From the NCBI RefSeq assembly GCF_000612625.1, contig NZ_CCAS010000001.1, positions 62,001 through 126,000 of the forward strand: a DNA stretch of 64,000 nt, in the 5' to 3' direction. The translations under genes and the position numbers were made by a program. The notes under the pieces were generated by a model that was given only the letters and a program-made list of their open reading frames with translations, was not told the DNA's origin and ran no database searches. This DNA comes from Neobacillus jeddahensis (GTDB lineage Bacteria > Bacillota > Bacilli > Bacillales > Cytobacillaceae). This document shows, piece by piece, positions 52,546 to 62,381 of the stretch; position 1 is the stretch's first letter; each line of letters begins with the position of its first letter.

Positions 52546-54207
52546 ATGAATACTACATTAGAAATGCTTATTCATTTATTCGAACGGGCAGCCTTGCTGT
52601 TGATTTGTTTATTTTTTATGATTCGCGTTCCTCGATTTAAGGAATCGCTGCAAAAGGATCGTCATTCTCCTATCGAGCGGATCATCATTACGCTTGTGTT
52701 TTGTTTATTTGCGATTTTTGGAACCTATTCTGGAATTAATGTGGAAGGTTCCCTTGTGAATGTTAGGATTATTGCTGTTGTTTCAGGGGGAATCTTATTT
52801 GGCCCCTGGGTCGGTATTATTACAGGTATCGTATCCGGTGTGCATCGTTATTTAATTGATATTGGTGGAATCACATCGATTCCCTGTCTAATTACAAGTA
52901 TTATTGCTGGAATTGTCTCAGGCTATATTAATCGAAGGGTAAAAAGATCGTTACGTTGGATTTATGGAATTGCAGCCGGAATGGCATGTGAAGTATTGAC
53001 CATGCTCCTGATTCTGGCAATGGCAAATCCCTTTGCACTTGGTGTGGATATTGTTTCAAAAATTGCCTTTCCGATGATTGCCGGAGAAGTCAACATTGGC
53101 CTCATTGTCCTGCTGGTCATGAGTGTCGAAGGGGAAAAAGAAATGATCGCGGCCAAACAAGCGAAGCTTGCCCTAGATATTGCCAACAAGACCTTACCCT
53201 ATTTTCGTATCATTAATGCTGACTCGTTGCGGAAGATTTGCAGTATTATCAAAGATGATATTAAGGCAGATGCGGTCGCGATAACGGATACACATAATGT
53301 GCTCGCCTATGTAGGCTTTGGGGAAGAACGATATGTGATCGGACAGGAGATTATTAGTGATTTGACCAAAGAGGCGCTCCACAATGGGAAATTTATTATA
53401 CGCAATCAGGTGGCTGATCACTATACCCCGCAAATTCACTCACTTCTGATTGTACCATTTGAGGAACACGGCGAGGTGACTGGAACACTTAAAATCTATT
53501 ATCGTAAAGCCTATAAGATGACCTATTCGCTCCAGACTATGGCAATTGGTCTATCACAAATTATCTCCACCCTGATGGAGGTTTCACGGATTGAACTGAT
53601 TAAAGAGGCCGCCAACAAGGCGGAGCTGAAGGCGCTCCAAACGAAAATTAACCCGCATTTTTTATTTAATGCCCTAAATGCGATTGCCTCGACAACACGA
53701 CGGAATCCGGACAAGGCACGCGAATTAATTATCAATCTGTCTGGGTATATGCGCTACAATTTAGAGGTGAATGATGAATTCATTGAGATTCATAAAGAAC
53801 TAGAACAAGTTCGTGATTATGTTGAAATCGAAAAGGCTCGTTTCGGCAGCCGCTTGACGGTGGAATATGAGATTGATGAAGTACATGTACGAATACCGAG
53901 TCTGCTTATCCAGCCTTTAGTTGAGAATGCCATTAATCATGGCATTTTAAAAACGAAAGGACCAGGTGTAGTCACCATTGCCGTCAAGGATGTGGGGGAT
54001 AGGGTCAGAATCAGTGTGAAGGATACTGGTCCAGGCATTAGCGCGGAGGTTATCGATCATCTATATCATGATGATGTTCCTGCTAAGCAAATTGGCTTGT
54101 ATAATGTGCACCAGCGGGTGAAGTTAATCTATGGAAAAGGGATTATGATCCATCGTCTGTCACCGGGGACAGAAGTTCTTTTTGATATTGTAAAGGAGAG
54201 CATATGA
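52546..54207 (+). CDS. LytS/YpdA-type sensor histidine kinase
   Basis: A 553-residue membrane sensor kinase of the LytS class. Residues 1 to about 200 are the 5TM LytS sensor (5TMR-LYT), with the [22 protein letters not shown] loop. A GAF-like domain follows (about 220-350), then the His kinase box [14 protein letters not shown] and the ATPase with [14 protein letters not shown] and DTGPGIS. Such kinases sense pyruvate-like compounds (BtsS, YpdA) or membrane potential (LytS). It overlaps the response-regulator gene by 4 bases. The neighbouring transporter favours the YpdA-like role. Confidence 0.88.
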   Translation: MNTTLEMLIHLFERAALLLICLFFMIRVPRFKESLQKDRHSPIERIIITLVFCLFAIFGTYSGINVEGSLVNVRIIAVVSGGILFGPWVGIITGIVSGVHRYLIDIGGITSIPCLITSIIAGIVSGYINRRVKRSLRWIYGIAAGMACEVLTMLLILAMANPFALGVDIVSKIAFPMIAGEVNIGLIVLLVMSVEGEKEMIAAKQAKLALDIANKTLPYFRIINADSLRKICSIIKDDIKADAVAITDTHNVLAYVGFGEERYVIGQEIISDLTKEALHNGKFIIRNQVADHYTPQIHSLLIVPFEEHGEVTGTLKIYYRKAYKMTYSLQTMAIGLSQIISTLMEVSRIELIKEAANKAELKALQTKINPHFLFNALNAIASTTRRNPDKARELIINLSGYMRYNLEVNDEFIEIHKELEQVRDYVEIEKARFGSRLTVEYEIDEVHVRIPSLLIQPLVENAINHGILKTKGPGVVTIAVKDVGDRVRISVKDTGPGISAEVIDHLYHDDVPAKQIGLYNVHQRVKLIYGKGIMIHRLSPGTEVLFDIVKESI

Positions 54208-54974
54208 GAGCAATTATTGTCGAAGACGAAATTCCAGCTCGAGAGGAACTGGAGTATTTAATTGAGGCCTACAGTGGAATCGAAATTACTCATTCCTTTG
54301 ATGATGGCCTCGATGTGTTAAAATTTTTGCAAGAGCAAGAAACAGATGTCATTTTCTTGGATATTAATATTCCTTCACTAGATGGGATGCTGTTAGCCAG
54401 TACCATCCATAAATTTACGAACAGGCCTTATATTGTGTTTACGACTGCCTATAAAGAGCATGCCGCACAAGCATTTGAACTAGAAGCCTTTGATTATATT
54501 TTAAAGCCCTACGATGAGAAGCGGATTGCCACGATGTTACGGAGGCTGGAATCTGCTTTTCAGCGTGATCAGTTGGAATGGGAAGCACCTCCGGAAAGAA
54601 AGCAGAAAGCCGAAGGGAAAGAAGGTGAAAGCTTCGCACCAACCTCGAAGCGAATCAATCTGAAGAAAAACGACAAAATTATTGTCACAGAAGTGAATGA
54701 TATTTATTACGCTGCTGCGAGTGAAAAGCTTACTCTTATCTATACACAGCAGGAGGAGTATTCCATGGCCATGAGTATATCGGAATTTCATTCCCATTTA
54801 CCAGAGGATCTATTTTTTCGCTGTCATCGTTCCTACACGGTCAATTTAACGAAAATCCGTGAAATTGTACCATGGTTTAACCAAACCTATATGCTCCGTC
54901 TTAAGGATCTTTCAATAGAAATTCCGGTCAGCAGGAGTAAGGTGAAAGCGTTTAAGCAAGTGATGCAACTATAA
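54204..54974 (+). CDS. LytTR-type response regulator
   Basis: A 256-residue response regulator. Receiver domain with the acidic pair IVEDE and phospho-acceptor Asp in [13 protein letters not shown], Lys in [12 protein letters not shown] linker rich in Lys/Glu is followed by the LytTR DNA-binding domain (about 150-256: [33 protein letters not shown]). Its ATG overlaps the kinase stop. LytTR proteins bind direct repeats about 21 bp apart; such repeats stand in front of the next gene. Confidence 0.9.
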   Translation: MRAIIVEDEIPAREELEYLIEAYSGIEITHSFDDGLDVLKFLQEQETDVIFLDINIPSLDGMLLASTIHKFTNRPYIVFTTAYKEHAAQAFELEAFDYILKPYDEKRIATMLRRLESAFQRDQLEWEAPPERKQKAEGKEGESFAPTSKRINLKKNDKIIVTEVNDIYYAAASEKLTLIYTQQEEYSMAMSISEFHSHLPEDLFFRCHRSYTVNLTKIREIVPWFNQTYMLRLKDLSIEIPVSRSKVKAFKQVMQL

Positions 54975-54984
54975 CCGCCATTCA

Positions 54985-55045
54985 TTCCGAAAACTAGCTA
55001 TCTCGTTCTGAAAACGATTTCTTTTCTTTTTCCGATGTTATGATG
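54985..55045 (+). promoter_or_regulatory. Tandem LytTR-type operator and promoter of the OFA transporter
   Basis: Direct repeats TTCCGAAAAC (54985-54994) and TTCTGAAAAC (55006-55015), start-to-start 21 bp, end 24 bases before a TATGAT -10 (55040-55045). There is no good -35, as expected for an activated promoter. Confidence 0.65.
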
Positions 55046-55118
55046 ATGATGTAGACAAGCTACCATATAACGATTCAGGAATCATCATGTTGATACAGAC
55101 AGAAAAGAGGAGATTACT

Positions 55119-56366
55119 ATGAAAACAAATATAGAACGTCGATGGTTGATCGTGTTGGGGACGATTATCGTACAGATGGGATTAGGGACCATCTATACAT
55201 GGAGTCTTTTTAACCAACCGTTAGTTGAACTATTTGATTGGAAGTTAAATTCAGTGGCACTTACGTTTTCCATTACCAGCTTCGCCTTAGCCTTCTCGAC
55301 ATTGTTCGCAGGCAAGCTGCAAGATAAATGGGGACTGCGTCGATTGATTGGCTGTGCCGGGATTGTGTTAGGTGCAGGGTTAATCCTTAGTTCTCAGGTA
55401 TCCTCACTGTGGATGCTCTACCTTTTGGCTGGTATCGTTGTTGGGGCCGCAGATGGTACGGCTTACATTACTTCTTTATCAAATCTTATTAAGTGGTTTC
55501 CGGAGAGGAAAGGACTTATTTCTGGTATCTCCGTTGGTGCGTACGGAACAGGAAGTTTACTATTTAAGTACATTAATGGTTCACTCATCCAATCGGTTGG
55601 TGTGACGCAGGCATTTCTTTTCTGGGGTATCATCGTGATGGTGATGGTTGTGGGCGGTTCATTCCTTGTGAGGGAAGCAACATTGAGTAAAACTACACAA
55701 ACTGTTAATGGAATGCAGCAGAAGGATTTTACGATAAAAGAAATGTTGAAAACGAAGGAAGCTTACCTCTTGTTTGTCATTATGTTTACGGCTTGCATGA
55801 GCGGTTTATATTTGATTGGCGTCGTCAAGGATATTGGGGTAAGAATGGTTGGACTTGATATTGCTACTGCCAGTAACGCCGTCGCGTTGGTTGCCATCTT
55901 TAACACTAGTGGACGAATTATCCTCGGAGCATTATCTGATAAAGTGGGCCGATTAAGAGTGGTCGCAGGTGCACTCCTTGTCACAGCTATAGCAGTGACG
56001 GTCTTAAGCTTTATTGACTTGAATTACGGTTTGTTCTTTGCCTGTGTGGCTGGAATTGCCTTTTGCTTCGGTGGGAATATTACCATTTTCCCTGCAATAG
56101 TGGCTGATTTCTTCGGGTTGAAAAATCAGAGTAAAAACTATGGGATTATCTATCAAGGTTTCGGTTTTGGCGCTATTTCAGGTTCCTTTATTGCTTCATC
56201 CTTAGGTGGATTTGTTCCTACCTTTAAGTTGATTGCTGTACTCAGCATCGTGTCCTTACTGATTGCGATGACGATTAAGGCACCAGGACAGGGGCCGTCA
56301 AGAACGAAGGAAAGAAGAAACAGCAAAGACATTCGCTCGATGACACCTCGAACAAAAGCCAGTTAA
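55119..56366 (+). CDS. OFA-family MFS transporter (YhjX-like)
   Basis: A 415-residue major facilitator of the oxalate/formate antiporter (OFA) family. Marks are QMGLGTIYTWSLFNQPL in helix 1, LAGIVVGAADGTAYITSLSNLIKWFPERKGLISGI, and twelve predicted helices. In E. coli the related yhjX is switched on by the LytTR system YpdAB in response to pyruvate, the same pairing as here. So a pyruvate or small monocarboxylate transporter is likely (inference). AGAGGAG precedes the ATG. Confidence 0.87.
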   Translation: MKTNIERRWLIVLGTIIVQMGLGTIYTWSLFNQPLVELFDWKLNSVALTFSITSFALAFSTLFAGKLQDKWGLRRLIGCAGIVLGAGLILSSQVSSLWMLYLLAGIVVGAADGTAYITSLSNLIKWFPERKGLISGISVGAYGTGSLLFKYINGSLIQSVGVTQAFLFWGIIVMVMVVGGSFLVREATLSKTTQTVNGMQQKDFTIKEMLKTKEAYLLFVIMFTACMSGLYLIGVVKDIGVRMVGLDIATASNAVALVAIFNTSGRIILGALSDKVGRLRVVAGALLVTAIAVTVLSFIDLNYGLFFACVAGIAFCFGGNITIFPAIVADFFGLKNQSKNYGIIYQGFGFGAISGSFIASSLGGFVPTFKLIAVLSIVSLLIAMTIKAPGQGPSRTKERRNSKDIRSMTPRTKAS

Positions 56367-56380
56367 GCCTGTAGTGAACG

Positions 56381-56419
56381 AAAGGCAGCGTACCCATTTA
56401 GGCTGGAGGCTGCCTTTTT
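56381..56419 (+). terminator. Terminator of the OFA transporter gene
   Basis: Stem AAAGGCAGC/GCTGCCTTT with a large loop and T run. Confidence 0.8.
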
Positions 56420-56492
56420 CCTTTTTAATGCCACTATTTTTTTCTCAATTTGTTTTATAATAGAGAAAAGAGAATTAGGGGAGGCCATAGGA

Positions 56493-58229
56493 TTGAAATC
56501 GTCAACAGGTTTAGAGCAGCAAGGAGAGGGTATTGAACCAAGCATTATTTCAAAGATTACCAACAATAGTATCCTTCTGAAAAATGGCATCCATATTATG
56601 TATACATTCTATGAAAGAGAAAAATATATTCAAAATGCTGCAAATTACATTTGCGAGGGATTCGTTAAAGGCCACATGATCTTATTGGTAGACAAGATTG
56701 ATATTTATAAGGAAATAACTGTCCTGCTACTTGCAAAAGGGTATAACAAGCACCATCTAGAGTCTATTATCTTTTTGGATAATGATCAATTTTATTTATC
56801 CACTTATGGCTTCGATATTGAAGCAAGCCTACGAAAACTTAACGAAATATTACAGCCATATCTTAGCCAAGGTGTATTTATACGTACTTGGGGACAAGTT
56901 TCACTTCCTGAGAATGATTCGTTGTTGTCGAAACTAAGAGTATATGAATGTGAGGTTAACAAGTTCGTTGGTCAGCATAAAATGATATCAGTTTGTACGT
57001 ATAATGGTTTAACCATTCCATCTTATATTCAGAATGAAATGCTAAAGGTCCATCATTATTTAATGACAGATAATGAGGTAAGAGTATCCCCATTTTATAA
57101 TAGTAGAAATCTATCGATTCCTTCAGGTGAAGAGCTAAAAAGACTGGAAAAGATTGATGAGGAAAATAAACAATTACACGAAAAAAATAAATTATTACAA
57201 GAAGAAAATGATTTTATTAAAATGAAAAAAGCTGTTATTGAGGAGAGTGAGAAATTTTACCGAGCATTGATCGACGAAATTCCCATCACTATCCTGATTA
57301 CAAAGGAAGATCATATTATTTATGTGAATCGGAGAGGGAAAGAAAAATTACTTGGTGCGAGTATAGTAGGTAATCATTTTACGAATTTATTTGCGTCACT
57401 ACCCAGGAATTCTGTAAATGGGTTAAGTGAATACGTTTTTTTACCAGGGAATTCTGACTCTCGCTATTTTGAAATTAAATCCATTCCATTATGTAATAAA
57501 GGTGATGACGCTATATTACATGTCCTCATTGATCTTACTCAACAAAAGCTAAATGAAAAACTTATGATCCGTACGGAAAAATTAAGTATCGCCGGTGAAT
57601 TAGCCGCGGGGATTGCTCATGAAGTACGAAATCCTCTAACCGCAATTAAAGGTTTCATTCAGTTGCTGGACCGGATTGATGACGGGAATAAGGAATATTT
57701 AAATATCATAAATGATGAGATTATCAGAATTGAACAAATATCAAGCGAACTATTGATGCTCGCAAAACCACATTCTGACAACTATAAGACTGCAAATATT
57801 ATCGAAATCATTCAAAAGGTAAAAACGTTATTAGATACACAGGCGATAATGAAGAGTATTGAAATCGAACTCATTTCCAAAAAAAATGAGCTAAATATTT
57901 ATTGTGAAGAAACAAAAATCAGGCAGGTCTTCATAAATCTTATCAAAAATGCGATTGAAGTGATGGATCAAGGAAAAATATTGATTCATGTTAGGGAACA
58001 TAATGACTACGTGCAAGTCGATATTATCGACCATGGTGAGGGTATGTCGAAAGAGATATTGACCAAAATTGGCGAACCTTTTTATACCACAAAGGAAAAA
58101 GGAACAGGCTTGGGATTAATGGTTTGCTATAAAATTATTGAAAATCATCAAGGGTCCATTGACGTAAACAGTCAACAAGGGATTGGCACTACCTTCACGG
58201 TTACTTTGCCATTATCCACTATAAAATAA
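56493..58229 (+). CDS. MEDS/PAS sensor histidine kinase
   Basis: A 578-residue soluble kinase. The N-terminus (about 30-195) is a MEDS (DcmR-like) sensory domain with HIMYTFYEREKYIQNAANYI. A short coiled coil (about 210-250), a PAS domain (about 255-350), and a HisKA box GIAHEVRNPLTAIKG follow. The ATPase shows the N box VFINLIKNAIEVM, DHGEGMS and GTGLGLMVC. It resembles sporulation phosphorelay kinases (Kin) with an added MEDS domain, and no response regulator is adjacent, which fits an orphan kinase feeding Spo0F or the like (inference). Start TTG 56493 with GGGGAGG 8 bases upstream. Confidence 0.87.
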   Translation: MKSSTGLEQQGEGIEPSIISKITNNSILLKNGIHIMYTFYEREKYIQNAANYICEGFVKGHMILLVDKIDIYKEITVLLLAKGYNKHHLESIIFLDNDQFYLSTYGFDIEASLRKLNEILQPYLSQGVFIRTWGQVSLPENDSLLSKLRVYECEVNKFVGQHKMISVCTYNGLTIPSYIQNEMLKVHHYLMTDNEVRVSPFYNSRNLSIPSGEELKRLEKIDEENKQLHEKNKLLQEENDFIKMKKAVIEESEKFYRALIDEIPITILITKEDHIIYVNRRGKEKLLGASIVGNHFTNLFASLPRNSVNGLSEYVFLPGNSDSRYFEIKSIPLCNKGDDAILHVLIDLTQQKLNEKLMIRTEKLSIAGELAAGIAHEVRNPLTAIKGFIQLLDRIDDGNKEYLNIINDEIIRIEQISSELLMLAKPHSDNYKTANIIEIIQKVKTLLDTQAIMKSIEIELISKKNELNIYCEETKIRQVFINLIKNAIEVMDQGKILIHVREHNDYVQVDIIDHGEGMSKEILTKIGEPFYTTKEKGTGLGLMVCYKIIENHQGSIDVNSQQGIGTTFTVTLPLSTIK

Positions 58230-58241
58230 TATGCAGTAGAG

Positions 58242-58270
58242 TCCTAAGTGTAGCCACACTTGGGATTTTT
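58242..58270 (+). terminator. Terminator of the sensor kinase gene
   Basis: Stem TCCTAAGTGT/ACACTTGGGA (one wobble) with a 4-base loop and five T. Confidence 0.82.
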
Positions 58271-58395
58271 CCATTTTCGGATTATTTATATTTCAGAAAC
58301 CGGAAATTTCGGGAATGAAAGTAAAGAGCATTTATGATACTATGACAATATCAAAATAAATACATACTTTTTTACAATTGGGGAGATGGAGTAGC

Positions 58396-59604
58396 ATGCT
58401 AAGGTGGAAACGTAATTTGTGGGTCCTTTGGATTGGGGTCTTTTTTACAGCAGCTAGTTTTTCCATGGTCATTCCGTTTTTACCGATATTTCTGCTCCAA
58501 ATTGGAGTACACGAACACACAGAAATGTGGTCAGGCTTACTTTTTAGTGCGGCCTTTTTCGCAGGGGCGATAGCGTCACCGTTCTGGGGGAGGATGGCCG
58601 ATCAATACGGGCGGAAGCCGATGATCATTCGGGCCGGTTTTGCTTTGTTTGTCATCTATACATTGATGGCATTTGTGCAAAATCCGTACCAGATATTAGC
58701 CCTACGACTCCTACAGGGGTTATTAAGTGGCTTCATTCCGGGAGCAATCGCCTTAATTGGCACGAATACGCCAAGTAATCAAGTTGGCTATGCTCTTTCC
58801 ATGATTTCGACTGCTTCGGCTTCAGGAGGAATTATTGGACCGCTGTTAGGCGGAGGCATAGCGGACCTAGTGGGGAATCGCTGGGCTTTTGCAAGTGCTG
58901 GGCTGATCGTTTGCTTGTCAACACTGTTGATTATTTTCTGGGTAAAAGAAGAAAATTTTAAGCCAAGTAAAGAAAAGGGCTCTGTAAAAAAGGATTTTAT
59001 AATGGCTTTAAACAACCGCCCCTTAATGCTTGTCCTCCTTCTTACACTCGTCACAAGTTGTTCTGTTATGACCATTGAACCTGTTTTGCCCTTATACATT
59101 GTGAAATTGGGAGGTTCCTCTGACAAGGCATCGTTACTTGCTGGGATTGTCTTTTCCTTACCAGGCATCGCGAGTGCTCTGTTTGCTCCCGTTTGGGGGA
59201 AATGGGCCGATAAGGTTGGCTTTCAACGTGTGTTATTTATCGGGTTACTTGGCGGTGGTTTGGGCACATTAGCTCAAATTCTCTTCACCCAAATTTGGGG
59301 ATTTTCGATGATCCGTTTTGTTTACGGGATCTTTTTCTGTGCCGTTTATCCAGCTTTAAACGGTCTTATCGTCAAGTCTACCCCGGATGATTTCCGCGGC
59401 AGGGCCTTTAGCTTGAGCCAAACGGCAAATCAATTAGGCGGCATGACCGGTCCGATGATTGGGGGATTCATTGGAGGAATTTTTCCCGTTCATAGCGTAT
59501 TTGTGGTCACGGGCCTTTTGCTATTAGTGGCGATGGGAACAGCCTACTGGAACGCCGGGGATCTTAATAACCGGGTAAAACGAAAGGCCGTTCATGGGAA
59601 GTAA
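58396..59604 (+). CDS. MdtG-like multidrug efflux MFS transporter
   Basis: A 402-residue 12-helix major facilitator of the MdtG/drug-efflux group. LWIGVFFTAASFSMVIPFLPIFL in helix 1, the loop GRMADQYGRKP, and helix 5 motif C-like GGIIGPLLGGGIADLVG mark a drug:H+ antiporter. ATG 58396 was chosen with GGGGAGATGGAG upstream; the in-frame TTG at 58378 lies over that site. Ends convergently against the TetM-like gene. Confidence 0.87.
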   Translation: MLRWKRNLWVLWIGVFFTAASFSMVIPFLPIFLLQIGVHEHTEMWSGLLFSAAFFAGAIASPFWGRMADQYGRKPMIIRAGFALFVIYTLMAFVQNPYQILALRLLQGLLSGFIPGAIALIGTNTPSNQVGYALSMISTASASGGIIGPLLGGGIADLVGNRWAFASAGLIVCLSTLLIIFWVKEENFKPSKEKGSVKKDFIMALNNRPLMLVLLLTLVTSCSVMTIEPVLPLYIVKLGGSSDKASLLAGIVFSLPGIASALFAPVWGKWADKVGFQRVLFIGLLGGGLGTLAQILFTQIWGFSMIRFVYGIFFCAVYPALNGLIVKSTPDDFRGRAFSLSQTANQLGGMTGPMIGGFIGGIFPVHSVFVVTGLLLLVAMGTAYWNAGDLNNRVKRKAVHGK

Positions 59605-59727
59605 AAAGTCAGATCGATTTGATTGTTGAGGATTAGAATTACTATTTCGATTACTTTAACGCCTGAGGGATATCGTTCTTGGAAGAGCTTTTCGTGCCAC
59701 ACCTTGTTCTCGCTTTTACCTAATTTA

Positions 59728-59759
59728 CAAAAACCATCCATTGATTTGGATGGTTTTTT
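59728..59759. terminator. Bidirectional terminator
   Basis: Perfect 11-bp stem AAAACCATCCA/TGGATGGTTTT with T runs for both the efflux gene and the converging GTPase gene. Confidence 0.88.
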
Positions 59760-59793
59760 CAATGGGTGTTTGAAAGCCCCTATTAGTATTTCC

Positions 59794-61746
59794 TTATAGA
59801 CAATGCATTTTTGCTTCCGCTTCATTCCAAGGAACGGAATAACCTTGACCCTTGGAACAAAAAATAGAAGCTGAACTATAGTCTGGATCGGCCTCTTTAT
59901 TGTAGTTGATTTTTTCAATAACCTCTTTTTGATTGTGACAAGGATAATAACCGCCGAACACCAGAGTCAGGATCCCTTTCCCCTGGGTAATTGAGGCAAA
60001 TTCAGGTCCATAGTTCATGAAGGTTGCCACGGGCACTTTTCCAGTAAGGATAGCTTTGTTCCCTTCAGTAATAGGCGTGTCGAAGCTGCCGTGTGCCTGT
60101 TGGATATCGGTCAAGATTTTTCCCATCTGTTCTAGGTCTATTATTATATTAAAGTCATAAAACGGCTCGAGCAGGATGTTCGTCGCTTTTTCTAAACCTT
60201 GCCTTAACGCCCGGTAGGAAGCCTGTCTAAAATCACCGCCGGACGTATGTTTGTTATGGGCTCGACCTGTGACTAAGGTGATATGCACATCGGTGAGATG
60301 GGAGCCAGTCAGGATTCCGTGATGATCCCGTTCAAAAAGATGAGTCCGAATGACATTCTGTGTCCCAATCGGCAAATGATCAGTATGACACACACTTTCG
60401 AATGAAATGCCACTATTTCGAGCGGCTGGCTGAAGCTTTAGGTGCACCTCTGCATAGTGCATTAATGGTTCAAAATGTCCATACCCTAATATCTCAGAGC
60501 CAATGGTTTCCTTATATAAAATTTCCGGATCACCAAAAGTGATATCAAGATTAAACCTTTCTTTAACGATTTGTTTGACCACTTCAAGTTGGATCGTTCC
60601 CATCACGTGGATATGGATTTCTTGTGATCGTTCTTCCCACGTAACGTTCAATGCAGGGTCCTCTGCGTCTAGGATCATAAAATCGTGTAACGCCTCTTTT
60701 ATGTTGATAGCTGAATCAAAAATCACTCGTGATTTTAGGGCAGAGACCATTTCGTATTGAGCTTTATCTGTTAAAGTCCCAATGCCATCTCCTGCGGCTG
60801 TGGAAGATAATCCAGTAACTGCAAAAATATCGCCCGCTGAAACATGATCAACAGGTGTAACCTTAGTCCCATTACATAACCGGATTTGGGTGACTTTTTC
60901 AGAAAGTGCCTGTTCCCCATGATTGTAACGAATTTCATCACGAACCTTTAAGGTCCCACTTAAGGCTTTAATAAACGTCATTTTTGTCCCTTTTTCGTCA
61001 AAATGTATCTTATAAACACGACCTGAAAAAGGAGAGCGGTTGTCATAGCTTGTGGTGGTTAACAGGTCTAATTTTTCAAGAAAATGGTCGACCCCAATAT
61101 CTTGTAAAGCTGATCCGGAAACACAAGGGAAAAGTTGATTTTCTCGGAATAGGTTTTTCAGTGCTTCTAGCCATAATTCCGCCTGATATCCTTCGTTCAT
61201 ATAGGTCTCTAAAAGTAATTCATTTCGTTCAGCGATACATTCGATCAGCTCTTCACTCATCTCCCAATTGAACAAAGTGTTAGTAAGATCGCAGACATCC
61301 TCGGTTAAGTGGACGCGAATCTCATTTAGTACTTTCTCAGGATCAGCCCCAACCCGATCAATTTTATTAATAAAGAAAAAGGTGGGGACTTTATGCTGCT
61401 GCAAAAGCCTCCATACCGTTTCCGTATGTCCTTCCATTCCTTCGACCGCACTAATAATGACAACAGCATAATCCATCACTTGAATTGCACGTTCCATCTC
61501 TGGGGAAAAATCGACGTGTCCTGGAGTATCGATCATATAGTAGCTTGACTCATTATAGTCGAACATGGCTTGGCCAGCGAATACAGTAATACCCCTTTGC
61601 TTTTCGATGTCATGTGTATCTAGAAAGGTATCCTGGTGGTCGACCCGGCCTCTTTGTCTAATGGTGTTGGTATGGTACAGCAGTTGTTCTGCCAATGTGG
61701 TTTTTCCTGCATCCACATGTGCAAACAGCCCGATTGTTTTTTTCAT
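59794..61746 (-). CDS. TetM/EF-G-like ribosome-protection GTPase
   Basis: A 650-residue translational GTPase in the size range of tetracycline ribosome-protection proteins (TetM type, about 640) rather than EF-G (about 690). P-loop AHVDAGKT (9-16), switch I RGIT (51-54), DTPGH (73-77), NKID (127-130). Domains II-V follow. TetM-like proteins displace tetracycline from the ribosome. Chromosomal Bacillus relatives are often divergent, so resistance is not certain. No TetM-style leader peptide was found upstream. GAGGTGG precedes the ATG. Confidence 0.85.
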   Translation of the reverse strand: MKKTIGLFAHVDAGKTTLAEQLLYHTNTIRQRGRVDHQDTFLDTHDIEKQRGITVFAGQAMFDYNESSYYMIDTPGHVDFSPEMERAIQVMDYAVVIISAVEGMEGHTETVWRLLQQHKVPTFFFINKIDRVGADPEKVLNEIRVHLTEDVCDLTNTLFNWEMSEELIECIAERNELLLETYMNEGYQAELWLEALKNLFRENQLFPCVSGSALQDIGVDHFLEKLDLLTTTSYDNRSPFSGRVYKIHFDEKGTKMTFIKALSGTLKVRDEIRYNHGEQALSEKVTQIRLCNGTKVTPVDHVSAGDIFAVTGLSSTAAGDGIGTLTDKAQYEMVSALKSRVIFDSAINIKEALHDFMILDAEDPALNVTWEERSQEIHIHVMGTIQLEVVKQIVKERFNLDITFGDPEILYKETIGSEILGYGHFEPLMHYAEVHLKLQPAARNSGISFESVCHTDHLPIGTQNVIRTHLFERDHHGILTGSHLTDVHITLVTGRAHNKHTSGGDFRQASYRALRQGLEKATNILLEPFYDFNIIIDLEQMGKILTDIQQAHGSFDTPITEGNKAILTGKVPVATFMNYGPEFASITQGKGILTLVFGGYYPCHNQKEVIEKINYNKEADPDYSSASIFCSKGQGYSVPWNEAEAKMHCL

Positions 61747-61911
61747 GTTGCCACCTCAACGTTCTCTTTAAATCTATACTAATAGTATAGCAAAAACTCC
61801 ATACCAAAACTTCATTTGGCCACTTTCATTTTTGAGTTGTTCATCATTTCTATGTGAATATCATAATATAGATGTAAACCAAATATTATCGAGGGCTTAG
61901 GAGGAGAAAAC

Positions 61912-62238
61912 TTGTATTATGCGCGGGTTGTACAGTATAAATTAGGAGCTGGTCAACGGCATGAGGCAGAGCGCCTAACAAAAGAGCTTGATCAAGTCAG
62001 TCGAAAATTAGTGGGCTTTCGAGGGAGTGTGTACTTTTTTAATGACCCTTCTGGTGAGTACAGAGCATTGAATTATTGGGATACAAAGGAAGAAGCAGAA
62101 AAGGCCCATCAGGTGTTATTCCCTAAATTGGAAGTTGCTCTAAAAGCGATTACTACTGAAAAACCGTCTTGTCAATTTTATCAGGTATTTGAAGCAACGG
62201 ATGATGAGGATTTGTTGAAATCACATATTAAAATATGA
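61912..62238 (+). CDS. Small ABM-like dimeric alpha-beta barrel protein
   Basis: A 108-residue protein starting YYARVVQYKLGAGQRHEAERL, with the beta-alpha-beta layout of the antibiotic-biosynthesis-monooxygenase-like dimeric ferredoxin fold and a GFRGSVYFFNDPSGEYRALNYWDT core. Members bind heme or small aromatic substrates; no catalytic residue can be named here. Start is TTG at 61912 with GGAGGAG upstream. It is divergent from the GTPase gene. Confidence 0.75.
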   Translation: MYYARVVQYKLGAGQRHEAERLTKELDQVSRKLVGFRGSVYFFNDPSGEYRALNYWDTKEEAEKAHQVLFPKLEVALKAITTEKPSCQFYQVFEATDDEDLLKSHIKI

Positions 62239-62248
62239 CCGATAACAT

Positions 62249-62293
62249 GAACTCGAATGAAACCAATTTATTTGGTTCGTTCGAGTTCTTTTT
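62249..62293 (+). terminator. Terminator of the ABM-like gene
   Basis: Long stem GAACTCGAATGAAACCAA / TTGGTTCGTTCGAGTTC (one bulge) and TTTTT. Confidence 0.9.
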
Positions 62294-62381
62294 CATTTAT
62301 GGATGTTTTTCATTGATATTATCTAGTAAAATGAAGTAAGGAAAGCTCAGTTGTACTATGCTTTTATAGGGGGAGTTATCA

